Below, piece after piece: positions 1 to 8,286 of a stretch of 64,000 nt of DNA (the stretch's first letter is position 1; the number at the start of each line of letters is the position of its first letter). A model generated the notes under the pieces. It was not told the origin of the DNA. It searched no databases and saw only the letters and a program-made list of their open reading frames with translations. Origin of the DNA: Pacificibacter marinus (GTDB lineage: Bacteria; Pseudomonadota; Alphaproteobacteria; Rhodobacterales; Rhodobacteraceae); NCBI RefSeq assembly GCF_900109555.1, contig NZ_FNZV01000015.1, forward strand, positions 33,961 through 97,960, given 5' to 3'. Made by a program: the position numbers and the translations under genes.

Positions 1-176
1 TGCAAGGGCAAGGGATGACCGTATTGCTGGTCGAACACATCATGGAAGCCGTGCGCGCGCTTTGTTCGCGATGCATCGTGATGAGTGCGGGCGAAAAAAT
101 CGCCGAGGGGCCATCTGCCGAGGTGTTACAGGAACCTGCTGTCATCAAGGCTTATCTGGGAGACGATCATGCTTGA
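1..176 (+). CDS. ABC transporter ATP-binding protein, LivG-like (C-terminal fragment)
   Basis: This is the last 57 codons of a gene that begins left of the window; the open frame runs from base 3 to the TGA at 174-176. The visible peptide contains VLLVEHIMEAV, the H-loop region of an ABC ATPase. It continues with the short basic tail ending KAYLGDDHA, which is typical of LivG ATPases of branched-chain amino acid (HAAT) importers. The stop overlaps the start of the next ATPase gene by 8 bases, so the two are translationally coupled. The substrate cannot be read from the fragment. Because catabolic genes for an aromatic compound follow, an aromatic or carboxylic acid is as plausible as an amino acid. 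Confidence 0.85.
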   Translation, partial: QGQGMTVLLVEHIMEAVRALCSRCIVMSAGEKIAEGPSAEVLQEPAVIKAYLGDDHA

Positions 177-879
177 GTTAAAAAACGTGACTGTCCGTTA
201 TGGCAAGCACCTTGCAGTAGATTCAGTTAACTTTTCAGTAACCAAGGGCGAGGTCGTCGTTGTGCTGGGGGCAAATGGTGCTGGTAAGTCGTCGATGCTA
301 AAAGCGATTGCTGGCATGGTCCCTACCGCCGAAGGTATTGTCGAGTTGGACGGTGATCCAATGACCGGCGTGCCGGCTTATAATGTGACCAATCGCGGCA
401 TTGCCCTTGTGCCCGAAGGACGCGGTATCGTGGGCCGCATGACGGTGGAGGAAAACCTGCGTCTTGGTGCGACACCGCCGCGCGCCCGCGCGTCCGAGGA
501 AGATACCCTCGCGCAAGTCTTCGACATCTTTCCGCGACTTGCAGAGCGACGAAAACAATTCGTGCAGACGATGTCCGGTGGCGAGCAACAGATGGTTGCC
601 GTTGGCCGCGCGATGATGTCGAAACCTGAATTCCTGTTGCTGGACGAACCGAGCCTTGGCCTCGCGCCCATCGTGGTCAGCGAGATGTTCAAGGCACTGG
701 CACAAGTGCGCAAAACCGGTGTGGGCCTTTTGATTGTCGAGCAGAACGTAAAGATCAGCCTGCGTCACGCGGATCGGGGCTATCTGCTCGAAGCGGGTCG
801 GATAACCGGTTCGGGCACTTCGGATGAATTAATGAACGACGCGGCTGTCAGACAGGCCTTTCTAGGCGGTGACCTGTAA
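169..879 (+). CDS. ABC transporter ATP-binding protein, LivF-like
   Basis: This is a 236-residue ATPase of the LivF type, the second ATP-binding subunit of HAAT-family importers that work with a periplasmic binding protein and two permeases. Walker A is GANGAGKSS at residues 34-42, the ABC signature is MSGGEQQ at 135-141, and Walker B is FLLLDEP at 155-161. The VEQN sequence at 190-193 is the usual LivF form of the switch region. The ATG at 169 is preferred over the longer frame from 85 because it aligns with family N-termini and overlaps the upstream livG-like stop. The next gene begins within 13 bases, so transporter and dehydrogenases probably form one operon. The transported substrate is unknown. 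Confidence 0.9.
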   Translation: MLELKNVTVRYGKHLAVDSVNFSVTKGEVVVVLGANGAGKSSMLKAIAGMVPTAEGIVELDGDPMTGVPAYNVTNRGIALVPEGRGIVGRMTVEENLRLGATPPRARASEEDTLAQVFDIFPRLAERRKQFVQTMSGGEQQMVAVGRAMMSKPEFLLLDEPSLGLAPIVVSEMFKALAQVRKTGVGLLIVEQNVKISLRHADRGYLLEAGRITGSGTSDELMNDAAVRQAFLGGDL

Positions 880-891
880 ATGGAGAAAAAT

Positions 892-2343
892 ATGAACGTT
901 TTGGACTTACTGATCGAAGGTGAAAAGGTTCAGGCCGAAGATGGCCGGACTTTCACTCGCAACAATCCCCTGACCGGCGGCGTTGCAACCGAAGCCGCCG
1001 CCGCGACCGTCACGGATGCAAAACGCGCTGCCGATGCAGCAGCGCGCGCCTTTCCTGAATGGTCGAATACCGGCCCGTCGGAACGGCGACGCCTGCTGTT
1101 GGCAGCAGCCGACAATCTCGAAGCACGCGCGGACGAAATTGCCCGCGCTATGGCGGACGAACTCGGTGCCACTGCCGCTTGGGCAGGTTTCAACGTCATG
1201 TTGGGGGCTGGGATGCTGCGCGAAGCTGCATCGATGACAACGATGATCAAGGGCGAAGTCATCCCCTCGAATAGACCCGGTTCTCTTGCCATGGCGATCC
1301 GCCAGCCTGCAGGAGTTGTGCTGGCGATGGCCCCCTGGAACGCGCCGGTTATCCTTGGCGTGCGCTCTATCGCCATGCCGCTGGCTTGCGGTAATACGGT
1401 GGTGATGAAATCCTCGGAGCTTTCGCCCCGCACTCACGCGCTTATCGTCGAAGCGATACAGGATGCGGGTTTGCCCAAGGGCGTGCTTAACGTCCTGTCC
1501 AACGCGCCAGACAATGCCAACGAGATTGTCGAGGCGTTGATCTCCCATTCCGCCGTGCGCCGGGTGAATTTCACCGGATCGACACGGGTAGGACGGATCA
1601 TCGCCAAGTTGGCGGCCGAAAACCTCAAGCCTGCGCTATTGGAACTGGGCGGCAAGGCCCCGATGGTCGTGCTGGATGATGCCGACCTTGATGCCGCCGT
1701 CGCCGCTGCTGCCTTTGGGGCCTACATGAACCAAGGCCAGATTTGCATGTCAACAGAGCGGCTTGTGGTGATGGATACCATCGCAGACGCCTTTGTCGAC
1801 AAACTGACTGCCAAGGTCCGCAGCCTGACAGTTGGCGATCCGCGGGAAGGCAACACGTCGCTTGGCTGTGTCGTGGACAAAGGTGCTGTGTCCCGGATCA
1901 TGGGGTTGGTGCAAGATGCCGAGGACAAAGGTGCAAAGATCATGGCTGGCGGTTATGCGGACGGCGTCCTTATGGAGGCTACGCTGATCGACCATGTCAC
2001 ACCGTCGATGCGCATCTACACCGAGGAAAGCTTTGGCCCGACCGCATCGGTGGTCCGTGTGGCCAGCGTAGACGAGGCAGTGCGCGTGGCCAATGATACT
2101 GAATATGGTCTGTCGGCAAGTATCTTCGGGCGCGACACGGTTCGCGCTATGAATGTCGCTAAACGGATTGAAAGCGGCATTTGCCACATTAACGGGCCTA
2201 CGGTGCATGACGAAGCGCAGATGCCCTTTGGCGGTGTCAAGGATTCTGGCTACGGTCGGTTCGGTGGCATGGCTGCAATCGAGGAATTCACCACCCTGCG
2301 CTGGATTACCATTCAGGATGGTCAACCCCACTATCCGATTTAA
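892..2343 (+). CDS. NAD(P)-dependent aldehyde dehydrogenase, possibly for an aromatic aldehyde
   Basis: This 483-residue aldehyde dehydrogenase oxidises an aldehyde to a carboxylate with NAD(P). The catalytic cysteine is C285 in NQGQICMS, and the general base is E251 in LLELGGK. The cofactor-binding stretch around NFTGSTRVG (226-234) is intact. The C-terminal segment with GICHINGPTVHDE and FGGVKDSGYG resembles vanillin, salicylaldehyde and benzaldehyde dehydrogenases; that substrate assignment is inference. A start at 880 is possible, but GGAG at 882-885 is well placed only for the ATG at 892. It follows the transporter ATPase and is followed after 10 bases by a short-chain dehydrogenase, consistent with one catabolic operon. 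Confidence 0.88.
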   Translation: MNVLDLLIEGEKVQAEDGRTFTRNNPLTGGVATEAAAATVTDAKRAADAAARAFPEWSNTGPSERRRLLLAAADNLEARADEIARAMADELGATAAWAGFNVMLGAGMLREAASMTTMIKGEVIPSNRPGSLAMAIRQPAGVVLAMAPWNAPVILGVRSIAMPLACGNTVVMKSSELSPRTHALIVEAIQDAGLPKGVLNVLSNAPDNANEIVEALISHSAVRRVNFTGSTRVGRIIAKLAAENLKPALLELGGKAPMVVLDDADLDAAVAAAAFGAYMNQGQICMSTERLVVMDTIADAFVDKLTAKVRSLTVGDPREGNTSLGCVVDKGAVSRIMGLVQDAEDKGAKIMAGGYADGVLMEATLIDHVTPSMRIYTEESFGPTASVVRVASVDEAVRVANDTEYGLSASIFGRDTVRAMNVAKRIESGICHINGPTVHDEAQMPFGGVKDSGYGRFGGMAAIEEFTTLRWITIQDGQPHYPI

Positions 2344-2353
2344 GGAGGCACTG

Positions 2354-3121
2354 ATGTTTGATCTCAAAGGCAAGGTTTGCCTCATTACTGGGGGTGCTGG
2401 GTCGCTTGGACTGGCAGCTGCACGTCTTCTGCATCATCACGGAGCGCGACTGGCGCTGGTCGATTTGGATCTCGCCGCGCTCGACACTGCCTGTGCCGAA
2501 GTCTTTGGCAAGGCAGCCGATGACGTGCTTTGCATTGCCGCGGATGTCACAGACGAGACGCAGGTCAGACGTGCCGTGGCGCGCACTGTGGATCGTTTTG
2601 GCTTGATCGATGTCCTCATATCCAATGCAGGAACATTCGGCACTGTAGCCCCCATCGAAGACTACCCCACCGAAGTCTTCGACAGCGTCATGGCGGTACA
2701 TGTACGCGGTGCTTTCTTGCTGGCAAAACACGGTGTTCCTCACATGAACAAAGGCGGAAGCATCGTGCTGACCTCAAGCGTGGCTGCGACGCGGGGCGAT
2801 CCCGGTGTGTACGCCTACATCACCGCCAAACACGCGCTCACTGGTCTGATGCGCGTTTTGGCAAAAGACCTTGCCCCACGTGGCATTCGGGTGAATGCCA
2901 TTGCACCAGGGCCGATCGCCAACGGGTTTCAAAAACGAGTGGAGGATGGTCTGGGCGCCGAAATCGGGCGTGACGGCACCGCATTTTTCGACGAGATTAT
3001 CCCTATGGGGCGCCATGGTACGGCCGACGAAATAGCGGCCTCAATGCTTTATCTCGCTTCGTCGCAATCGTCCTTTACCACCGGCCATGTGCTTATGGCC
3101 GATGGTGGCATGTCGGCGTGA
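2354..3121 (+). CDS. Short-chain dehydrogenase/reductase (SDR family)
   Basis: This is a 255-residue classical SDR that interconverts an alcohol and a ketone using NAD(H) or NADP(H). The nucleotide-binding motif TGGAGSLG is at residues 12-19, the structural NAG at 91-93, and the catalytic Ser at 141/142 with Tyr155 and Lys159 (YITAK). D37 after the second strand suggests NAD preference. The start is set by the strong ribosome site TAAGGAGG at 2341-2348; a longer upstream frame lies inside the aldehyde dehydrogenase gene. Its stop lies next to that of the leftward cupin gene, so this ends the rightward operon. The substrate is unknown; a hydroxy-ketone side chain on an aromatic ring would fit the neighbours. 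Confidence 0.88.
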   Translation: MFDLKGKVCLITGGAGSLGLAAARLLHHHGARLALVDLDLAALDTACAEVFGKAADDVLCIAADVTDETQVRRAVARTVDRFGLIDVLISNAGTFGTVAPIEDYPTEVFDSVMAVHVRGAFLLAKHGVPHMNKGGSIVLTSSVAATRGDPGVYAYITAKHALTGLMRVLAKDLAPRGIRVNAIAPGPIANGFQKRVEDGLGAEIGRDGTAFFDEIIPMGRHGTADEIAASMLYLASSQSSFTTGHVLMADGGMSA

Positions 3122-3123
3122 TT

Positions 3124-3666
3124 TTAGCGGAAGAGACCCTCGATATAGGCAGCACCGATTCCTGACTTATCGTAATGTTTTTTGCACATGGCGATATACT
3201 GATGAACATCGAAATAGCCATCAGGCTCACCGTCCTCGTCCAACCAGATCAAAGGGCCGGTGACCTTGAAATACACTTTCATCGGGTCTTCGTGCTCGTA
3301 AGCCACAAGGGTGTGCCCTTCGCCGGGCGTCTCGTAGACAAAGTCGCCCGCGGTGGCGATCCAATCATGTTCAAGATACCCCCACTTGCCCGAGATCGTG
3401 TAGGCAAAGACCTCGTGCGGGTGGTAATGTCGGTTCACCAACCCCGGACCGGTCGCCATCAAAACGTCGCACCATTGATTTTTGCTAGGCGATATCCAAA
3501 GCGGCTTGGAAAAGACCGTTTCTGTGAATGGAACATAGTACCGCATGTCGTCGTCAGCGACATTGGGCAAATAGACTTCCGGCCTTGCGTCCGGCTGGAA
3601 TACTTTCGTGATGGGTTTAAGATCACGCCAGAATTCCGCACCGGTATTTTTGGACTCATCATTCAT
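3124..3666 (-). CDS. Cupin-domain protein, 2,4'-dihydroxyacetophenone dioxygenase-like
   Basis: This 180-residue single-domain cupin resembles 2,4'-dihydroxyacetophenone dioxygenase. That enzyme cleaves the carbon-carbon bond of the hydroxy-ketone side chain, giving 4-hydroxybenzoate and formate. The metal motif HYHPHEV at residues 80-86 and a later histidine at 118 are the expected iron ligands, followed by the second half-barrel around YFKVTGPLIWLDEDG. The length matches that of short bacterial members. It is transcribed leftward together with the IclR regulator 32 bases upstream. The neighbouring aldehyde dehydrogenase, SDR and ThDP enzyme support a role in degrading an aromatic ketone. 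Other cupins with a similar fold but other substrates cannot be excluded. Confidence 0.72.
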   Translation of the reverse strand: MNDESKNTGAEFWRDLKPITKVFQPDARPEVYLPNVADDDMRYYVPFTETVFSKPLWISPSKNQWCDVLMATGPGLVNRHYHPHEVFAYTISGKWGYLEHDWIATAGDFVYETPGEGHTLVAYEHEDPMKVYFKVTGPLIWLDEDGEPDGYFDVHQYIAMCKKHYDKSGIGAAYIEGLFR

Positions 3667-3698
3667 TTGTATACTCCTTTTCTTGCATTTTAGGTTGC

Positions 3699-4433
3699 TC
3701 AGGGAGTTATCTCGGCCACCAGATCGGCTGCCGCCAACTTCATAACCCTTTCAGCGCGTTTGAAAAAACTTTCGTCAAATCGACTTAGTGTTCCGAAAGC
3801 GGAAAGGGTCAGGACTGTGCGGCCTGCCACCGTGATCGGCACCGCAATCGCAGCAATGTCTGGTTCATTATAGCCCTGATTCAGCGCGTGGCCCTCAGAC
3901 TGCAAACGGGTCAAAAGCGGCTCTAATGCGGTCAGTGTTTTTTGGCATTCGCCTTGTGAGATGCCCCATTGCGTCCGGTCACGCGGCGGCATTCCGGCAA
4001 GGAACAACCGACCCTGCGCGGTACACGTCATCGGCAAGGTGGTCCCTGTCCGGATCTGAACCGAGATCGGGCGCTGCGCGAGCGACACTGCGACACAAAG
4101 CGGTCCGCGTGGCGTAAAACGACAAGCCATTATCGATTCCCCCAAGTCCTGCCTCAGCCTGTCGAGGACGGCTTGAAGACTGGGCGGCAACGGCGAAAGA
4201 TCCTCCGCCATACGCCCCAAGCGAGACAGTCGAGGACCAGGAGCATAGACCCCACGGCGGACAGCGGTCAGTACTCCGGCTATTTCGAGGGTGGTCATGA
4301 ACCGGTGCGCCGTCGCGTTGGTCATTCGTAATTCGCGGGCCACGATCTCTACTGATAACTCCGGACGGGTTTCATCAAAAAGGTCAAGCGCATCGAAAGC
4401 TTTCATAACAGACAAGTTGAGCGAAGTGGCCAT
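3699..4433 (-). CDS. IclR-family transcriptional regulator
   Basis: This 244-residue IclR-type regulator has an N-terminal winged helix (about residues 1-65, with LSVEIVARELRMTNATAHRF as recognition region) and a C-terminal effector domain (about 75-244). Proteins of this family commonly control aromatic catabolism as repressors or activators. It is divergent from the ThDP enzyme gene at 4541 and lies directly upstream of the leftward cupin gene, so it probably controls both. The 107-base divergent region contains a clear direct repeat (4475-4512) that is a good operator candidate. The inducer is unknown. Confidence 0.9.
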   Translation of the reverse strand: MATSLNLSVMKAFDALDLFDETRPELSVEIVARELRMTNATAHRFMTTLEIAGVLTAVRRGVYAPGPRLSRLGRMAEDLSPLPPSLQAVLDRLRQDLGESIMACRFTPRGPLCVAVSLAQRPISVQIRTGTTLPMTCTAQGRLFLAGMPPRDRTQWGISQGECQKTLTALEPLLTRLQSEGHALNQGYNEPDIAAIAVPITVAGRTVLTLSAFGTLSRFDESFFKRAERVMKLAAADLVAEITP

Positions 4434-4474
4434 TGGTATGATCTCCGAAATAGGCTTGACCTAATGTGGCCAAT

Positions 4475-4512
4475 AATCTCATTATGTGCAAATAGAATCT
4501 CACTATATGCAA
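4475..4512. promoter_or_regulatory. Direct-repeat operator candidate for the IclR regulator
   Basis: Two copies of a 17-base element (AATCTCAyTATrTGCAA) lie at 4475-4491 and 4496-4512. They differ at two positions and start exactly 21 bases apart, two helical turns. They sit between the divergent IclR gene and the ThDP enzyme gene, 28 bases before the latter's start codon. The phasing suggests two regulator dimers bound on one DNA face. Binding by the adjacent IclR protein is inference from position. Confidence 0.5.
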
Positions 4513-4540
4513 TAATAATGTCGCTCGAAAGGTTTTACGA

Positions 4541-6274
4541 ATGAATGATAAGTCCTCAATTACCGCCGGAGGCGCAATCTTCGGCAAACTTAAAGCGCTC
4601 GGTGTGGACTATGTTTTTACCAATTCGGGCACTGATTTTCCGCCGATCATCGAAGGATTGATCGAAGCCCGTCACGCTGGGATTGACCTACCGACGCCCA
4701 TTACCGTTCCCCACGAACATGCGGCAGTGTCGATGGCGCATGGCTATTGGCAAATGACGGGCCGCCCGCAAGCGGTGTTGCTGCATACCAATGTAGGCTT
4801 GGCAAACGGTGCAACGGCCACGATCAACGCGTGGTGTGATCAAGTGCCGATGATCTTGATGTCTGGTCGCACCCCAGTGACCGAACACACGCGGTTTGGC
4901 GCGCGCACTGTCCCTATTGGCTGGGGACAAGAGATGTTCGATCAAGAGGCTCTCATTCGCGAGACTACAAAGTGGCACTACGAGTTGCGTTTTGCCGATC
5001 AGATCTCTGAGTTGATGGACCGCGCTTGGGCTGTTGCCAATTCGACACCCAAGGGACCAGTTTATCTGAGTCTGCCACGCGAGGTGCTCTGCGAGCCATG
5101 CCCGCGTGCCGGGCTTGACGCGCCTTCACGCATGACCCCCGTCATTACCGCCCCTGATCCTGACAATCTGGCACGCGCGGCCAAAGCATTGGCGCACGCT
5201 GAAAAGCCGCTCGTTATTGCGCAGCGCGGAGCAGGCAACGCGGCAGGCTTTGCTACTCTTCAGACCTTGTGCGAAACCTATGCCCTGCCTTTATCGCACT
5301 ATTGGTCCAACCAATTGGCGCTCCCCTTATCCCACCCGTGTCAGGTGGGGGCCGATCCAGAACCTTTGCTGGCCGAAGCGGATGTGGTTTTGGTCCTTGA
5401 TGCCCTTGCGCCTTGGTTTCCGGATAAAGTGAAGCTGCGTGATGATGTAATAGTGATCCATGCCGGACCCGATCCACTTTTCACACGTACACCAGTCCGC
5501 AATTTTGCGGCAGATATCACGTTAGCGGGGCCAACTGACCGCATAATCGACGCGCTCACCCTGACAATGGCTGATCAAAAAACGGATCTGATACGCCTTG
5601 CAGCCCGTCGTGAAAGCATCGCATTGGCCGCACAAACCAACAGGGATAATATGATCGCAGCGGCGCAAAGCGGCTCTGGCGCGCCGATGACCAAGGAGTG
5701 GGTCAGTTTATGTCTTGGCCGGGCCATCAAAGCACAGGCCAAACAGCATGGCCGCCGCGCCACTGTGTTTCATGAACTCGGGTGTCCTCTCATGCCGCTG
5801 GACCTCGACCAGCCCGACAGCTATTTTCAAGAACCTCATTCAGGCGGCCTTGGCTGGGGGTTCCCCGCCGCCATTGGCGCACAGATGGCCTGCCCCGACC
5901 GGTTGGTCTTTGCCACTATGGGGGACGGCAGCTACATGTTTGCCAACCCCACCGCCTGCCACCTCGTCGCAGAGGCACAGAATATTCCCGTGATCGTTCT
6001 CGTTCTGAACAACGAAGAATGGGGTGCTGTGCGCCATTCGGTCGAAGGGCTGTATCCTGAGGGTGCCGCACGTGCCTCTAACGAAGTGCCGCTGACCTCG
6101 CTCCGGCCCAGCCCGGATTTTACCCGTACCGCTGAAGCCAGCCGCGCCTGGACCGAAACAGTTACTGATGGCGCCGATTTACCCGACGCGTTGGACCGCG
6201 CCATAAAGGTGGCAACGACAGAACGCAGGCAAGTGCTGCTTAACATCGCGATTGCAAGAACCGCGCCTCATTGA
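4541..6274 (+). CDS. Thiamine diphosphate-dependent lyase/decarboxylase of the acetolactate synthase superfamily
   Basis: This 577-residue enzyme has the three domains of the acetolactate synthase/benzoylformate decarboxylase fold. The N-terminal pyrimidine-binding domain carries the catalytic glutamate E59 (VPHEHAAVSMAHGYW). A central domain spans roughly residues 200-350. The C-terminal diphosphate-binding domain has the GDG...NN metal motif (MGDGSYMF followed by LVLNNEEWG, about 460-490). Such enzymes make or break a bond next to a keto group: 2-oxo acid decarboxylases, benzaldehyde lyase, 2-hydroxyacyl-CoA lyase. It is divergent from the IclR gene and ends before a region without clear genes. 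With the cupin and aldehyde dehydrogenase nearby, cleavage or decarboxylation of an aromatic keto compound is plausible, but the exact reaction is not readable. Confidence 0.82.
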   Translation: MNDKSSITAGGAIFGKLKALGVDYVFTNSGTDFPPIIEGLIEARHAGIDLPTPITVPHEHAAVSMAHGYWQMTGRPQAVLLHTNVGLANGATATINAWCDQVPMILMSGRTPVTEHTRFGARTVPIGWGQEMFDQEALIRETTKWHYELRFADQISELMDRAWAVANSTPKGPVYLSLPREVLCEPCPRAGLDAPSRMTPVITAPDPDNLARAAKALAHAEKPLVIAQRGAGNAAGFATLQTLCETYALPLSHYWSNQLALPLSHPCQVGADPEPLLAEADVVLVLDALAPWFPDKVKLRDDVIVIHAGPDPLFTRTPVRNFAADITLAGPTDRIIDALTLTMADQKTDLIRLAARRESIALAAQTNRDNMIAAAQSGSGAPMTKEWVSLCLGRAIKAQAKQHGRRATVFHELGCPLMPLDLDQPDSYFQEPHSGGLGWGFPAAIGAQMACPDRLVFATMGDGSYMFANPTACHLVAEAQNIPVIVLVLNNEEWGAVRHSVEGLYPEGAARASNEVPLTSLRPSPDFTRTAEASRAWTETVTDGADLPDALDRAIKVATTERRQVLLNIAIARTAPH

Positions 6275-6386
6275 ACCGGTACGTCCTATAAAGCAAAAGA
6301 AGGCATTCGAAAATGTATCAACCTCATCCCAATACAGTTAGACAAACGCGCCTATTAGAGACTTGGGGGTGAATAATTTGCTGTAT

Positions 6387-6629
6387 TCACGGTGCAATCA
6401 TTTCATCAATTCGCCTAACTTGCTGACGACTGTTCTTTGAATTAGCCCTGACTTCAGCCTTGAATCTGTTGCCTATCGACAATTCCTTTATCTGCGCGTC
6501 ACTTAAGAGTAAAAAGTGAAATAAAGCGTCATCATTCCTCCCATACACGGACACAAATCCATAACGCTTGCTTGAAACTAAACGAACGACAATGCAGTCG
6601 ACCAGATTGCTGTGTCGACCAAAGGACAC
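6387..6629 (-). CDS. Small cold-shock-domain-like protein
   Basis: This is an 80-residue reading frame. Its middle (KRYGFVSVYG, then ALFHFLLL, then IGNRFKAEV) follows the pattern of a cold-shock domain: GYGFI, a VFVHF strand, and a G..V.FEV strand. A shortened or divergent RNA/DNA-binding OB fold is therefore likely. The first aromatic RNA-binding motif is weak compared with CspA, and the C-terminus is basic (SKNSRQQVRRI). It stands alone between the ThDP enzyme gene and tRNA-Leu. It could be a decayed copy; no frameshift is visible. Confidence 0.5.
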   Translation of the reverse strand: MSFGRHSNLVDCIVVRLVSSKRYGFVSVYGRNDDALFHFLLLSDAQIKELSIGNRFKAEVRANSKNSRQQVRRIDEMIAP

Positions 6630-6893
6630 CCTGATGAACCGAATAGGACCTTCGGTGCGATGTATCAGACCTTCAACGAAACGAATCCGGTAGAGGATGG
6701 ATTTGCCCCATTCTGTAACATCTTGCGAGAGTGCATTCTCGATGATTGGCCGATCTCGCCAGAGGAAATCTTACTGGGTGAAGCTGTAACAGAGCGCCGT
6801 CTGCACTCCCGCGTCACAGTGGCGAAAGAGGTCGGCATCGGTGCGCAGGTTGCATGCGCTAGCGCTGTCAAAAATGAGGCTCAGATTGACTGA
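6612..6893 (+). CDS. Hypothetical ORF, uncertain
   Basis: This is an open frame of 93 codons with codon choice not unlike its surroundings, but with no family I recognise. It overlaps the start of the leftward cold-shock-like gene by 18 bases, so at most one of the two 5' ends is right; an internal ATG at 6660 would remove the conflict. The C-terminal half (RVTVAKEVGIGAQVA) faintly resembles a helix-turn-helix but is too short to claim. From 6894 to 7009 nothing further is seen. A short inverted repeat, GGGTTG/CAACCC, lies at 7010-7026 just past the tRNA 3' end. Confidence 0.2.
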   Translation: MSTKGHPDEPNRTFGAMYQTFNETNPVEDGFAPFCNILRECILDDWPISPEEILLGEAVTERRLHSRVTVAKEVGIGAQVACASAVKNEAQID

Positions 6894-7035
6894 CGACTGA
6901 ACGCAAATAGCAGACACAAGGCGAGATTTTGATCTCAAATCTCATGACTAAAGCTATAAAGTTTGGAATGTGTGTTTTGAGCAAACATTCAGTTTACTCA
7001 TCGTAGGTTGGGTTGGTGGACAACCCTATATATAT

Positions 7036-7122
7036 TGGTACCCGCGGGCGGACTCGAACCGCCAAGCCTGTTACAGCGGGGGATTTTGAATCCCCTGTGT
7101 CTACCAATTCCACCACGCGGGC
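7036..7122 (-). tRNA. tRNA-Leu (CAA anticodon)
   Basis: The leftward strand reads as an 87-base class II tRNA including an encoded CCA. The acceptor strand GCCCGCG pairs with CGCGGGT (a G-U closing pair), followed by the D arm, the anticodon stem GGGGA with loop TTCAAAA and stem TCCCC, a long variable arm, and the T arm GGCGGTTCGAGTCCGCC. The anticodon CAA reads the leucine codon UUG. Its 3' end faces the accessory region to the left, as expected for a gene that can serve as an integration site. Confidence 0.97.
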
Positions 7123-7278
7123 AGATGAAACTCAAGGTCGTTAAGACCGTTCGCTTCGTCGTAGAGGGGATTTAGCGAAGCGCGCGCGGGTCCACAAGAG
7201 GGATATGACAGTTCTTGCAAAAAAAATGTCATTTTATTTTTCGGACACCCGCACGCGCCTTATTTTACTGGGGTTGCT

Positions 7279-8148
7279 CTAAAGGCGATCTGCAGAAAAT
7301 GTATCGCAATCTCGCAGATCACCACTGTTGTAACCCGTTTTGAACCAAGCTTGGCGTTGTTTCGAGGTGCCATGGGTAAATGTATGGGGTTGCGGCACGC
7401 GCCCTGCGTTCTTTTGTAGCGTGTCATCGCCGATTTGTTTGGCCGCATTCAAGGCTTCGGCAATATCGCCACGCTCAAGCGTGTTAAAGCGTTTGTCAGC
7501 TTCACGCGCCCAGATGCCGGAAAAACAATCGGCTTGCAGTTCAATACGCACAGAAATGGCATTACTGCCCTCAGTTGACGATTGTGCCCGCACTTGATTG
7601 GCTTGACCCAAGATGCCCAATTCGTTTTGCACGTGATGCGCCACTTCATGCGCAACCACATAGGCGGCAGCAAAGTCACCCCCTGCCCCAAGTTGACGCT
7701 CCATCGTGGTGAAAAACGCCGTGTCGAGATAGACCTTTTTATCACCTGGGCAGTAAAACGGCCCCGTCGCGCCAGAAGCCCCACCACAAGGGCTTTGGGT
7801 CACATCTTTATACAGCACCAAAACAGGGGCTTGGTATGTGGTGCGCGCTTGGCTTTGAAACAGGTCCGTCCAAATTTCTTCGGTGTCCGCCAATGTTACA
7901 GATACAAACTGTGCCGCTTTTTCATCGGCCGCTGTTATTTGATTGCTTTGCGATGTGGTGCTGCCTGTGCCCGCGACCTGATTGAGCAAAGGTGTGACAT
8001 CAATGCCAAGCGCATAGCCAATAATTAGCACCGCGATCAAACCAACGCCGCCAATAGCTTTGCCACCCGTTGCCCGACCACCGCCACCGCCACTGCTGCG
8101 TCTACGATCTTCGATATTGCGCGAACCGCGCCGACCTTGCCACTTCAT
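7279..8148 (-). CDS. Neutral zinc metallopeptidase (YpfJ family)
   Basis: This 289-residue predicted membrane-anchored metallopeptidase of the YpfJ/KPN_01571 family has a basic, polar N-terminus (MKWQGRRGSRNIEDRRRSS) with a glycine-rich stretch. One membrane segment follows (about residues 36-55), and the large domain carries the zinc motif HEVAHH with a downstream NAISVRIELQADC region. The start at 8148 is chosen over a 46-residue extension because GAGGGTAGAG lies just upstream and the extension has no family character. It is divergent from the DedA-type gene. The physiological substrate of the family is unknown. Confidence 0.88.
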   Translation of the reverse strand: MKWQGRRGSRNIEDRRRSSGGGGGRATGGKAIGGVGLIAVLIIGYALGIDVTPLLNQVAGTGSTTSQSNQITAADEKAAQFVSVTLADTEEIWTDLFQSQARTTYQAPVLVLYKDVTQSPCGGASGATGPFYCPGDKKVYLDTAFFTTMERQLGAGGDFAAAYVVAHEVAHHVQNELGILGQANQVRAQSSTEGSNAISVRIELQADCFSGIWAREADKRFNTLERGDIAEALNAAKQIGDDTLQKNAGRVPQPHTFTHGTSKQRQAWFKTGYNSGDLRDCDTFSADRL

Positions 8149-8286
8149 TACTCTACCCTCAAAATTTAACCTGCTCACATTAGCGTCAGCAAGCCGTCTC
8201 ACAAGGGAAAAAGCTCTATCGGACCTTGACGCTAAGGGAACAATGCAGCCAAAAGAGTTAAAACAAGCAGCAGGGACATCAGGCAC

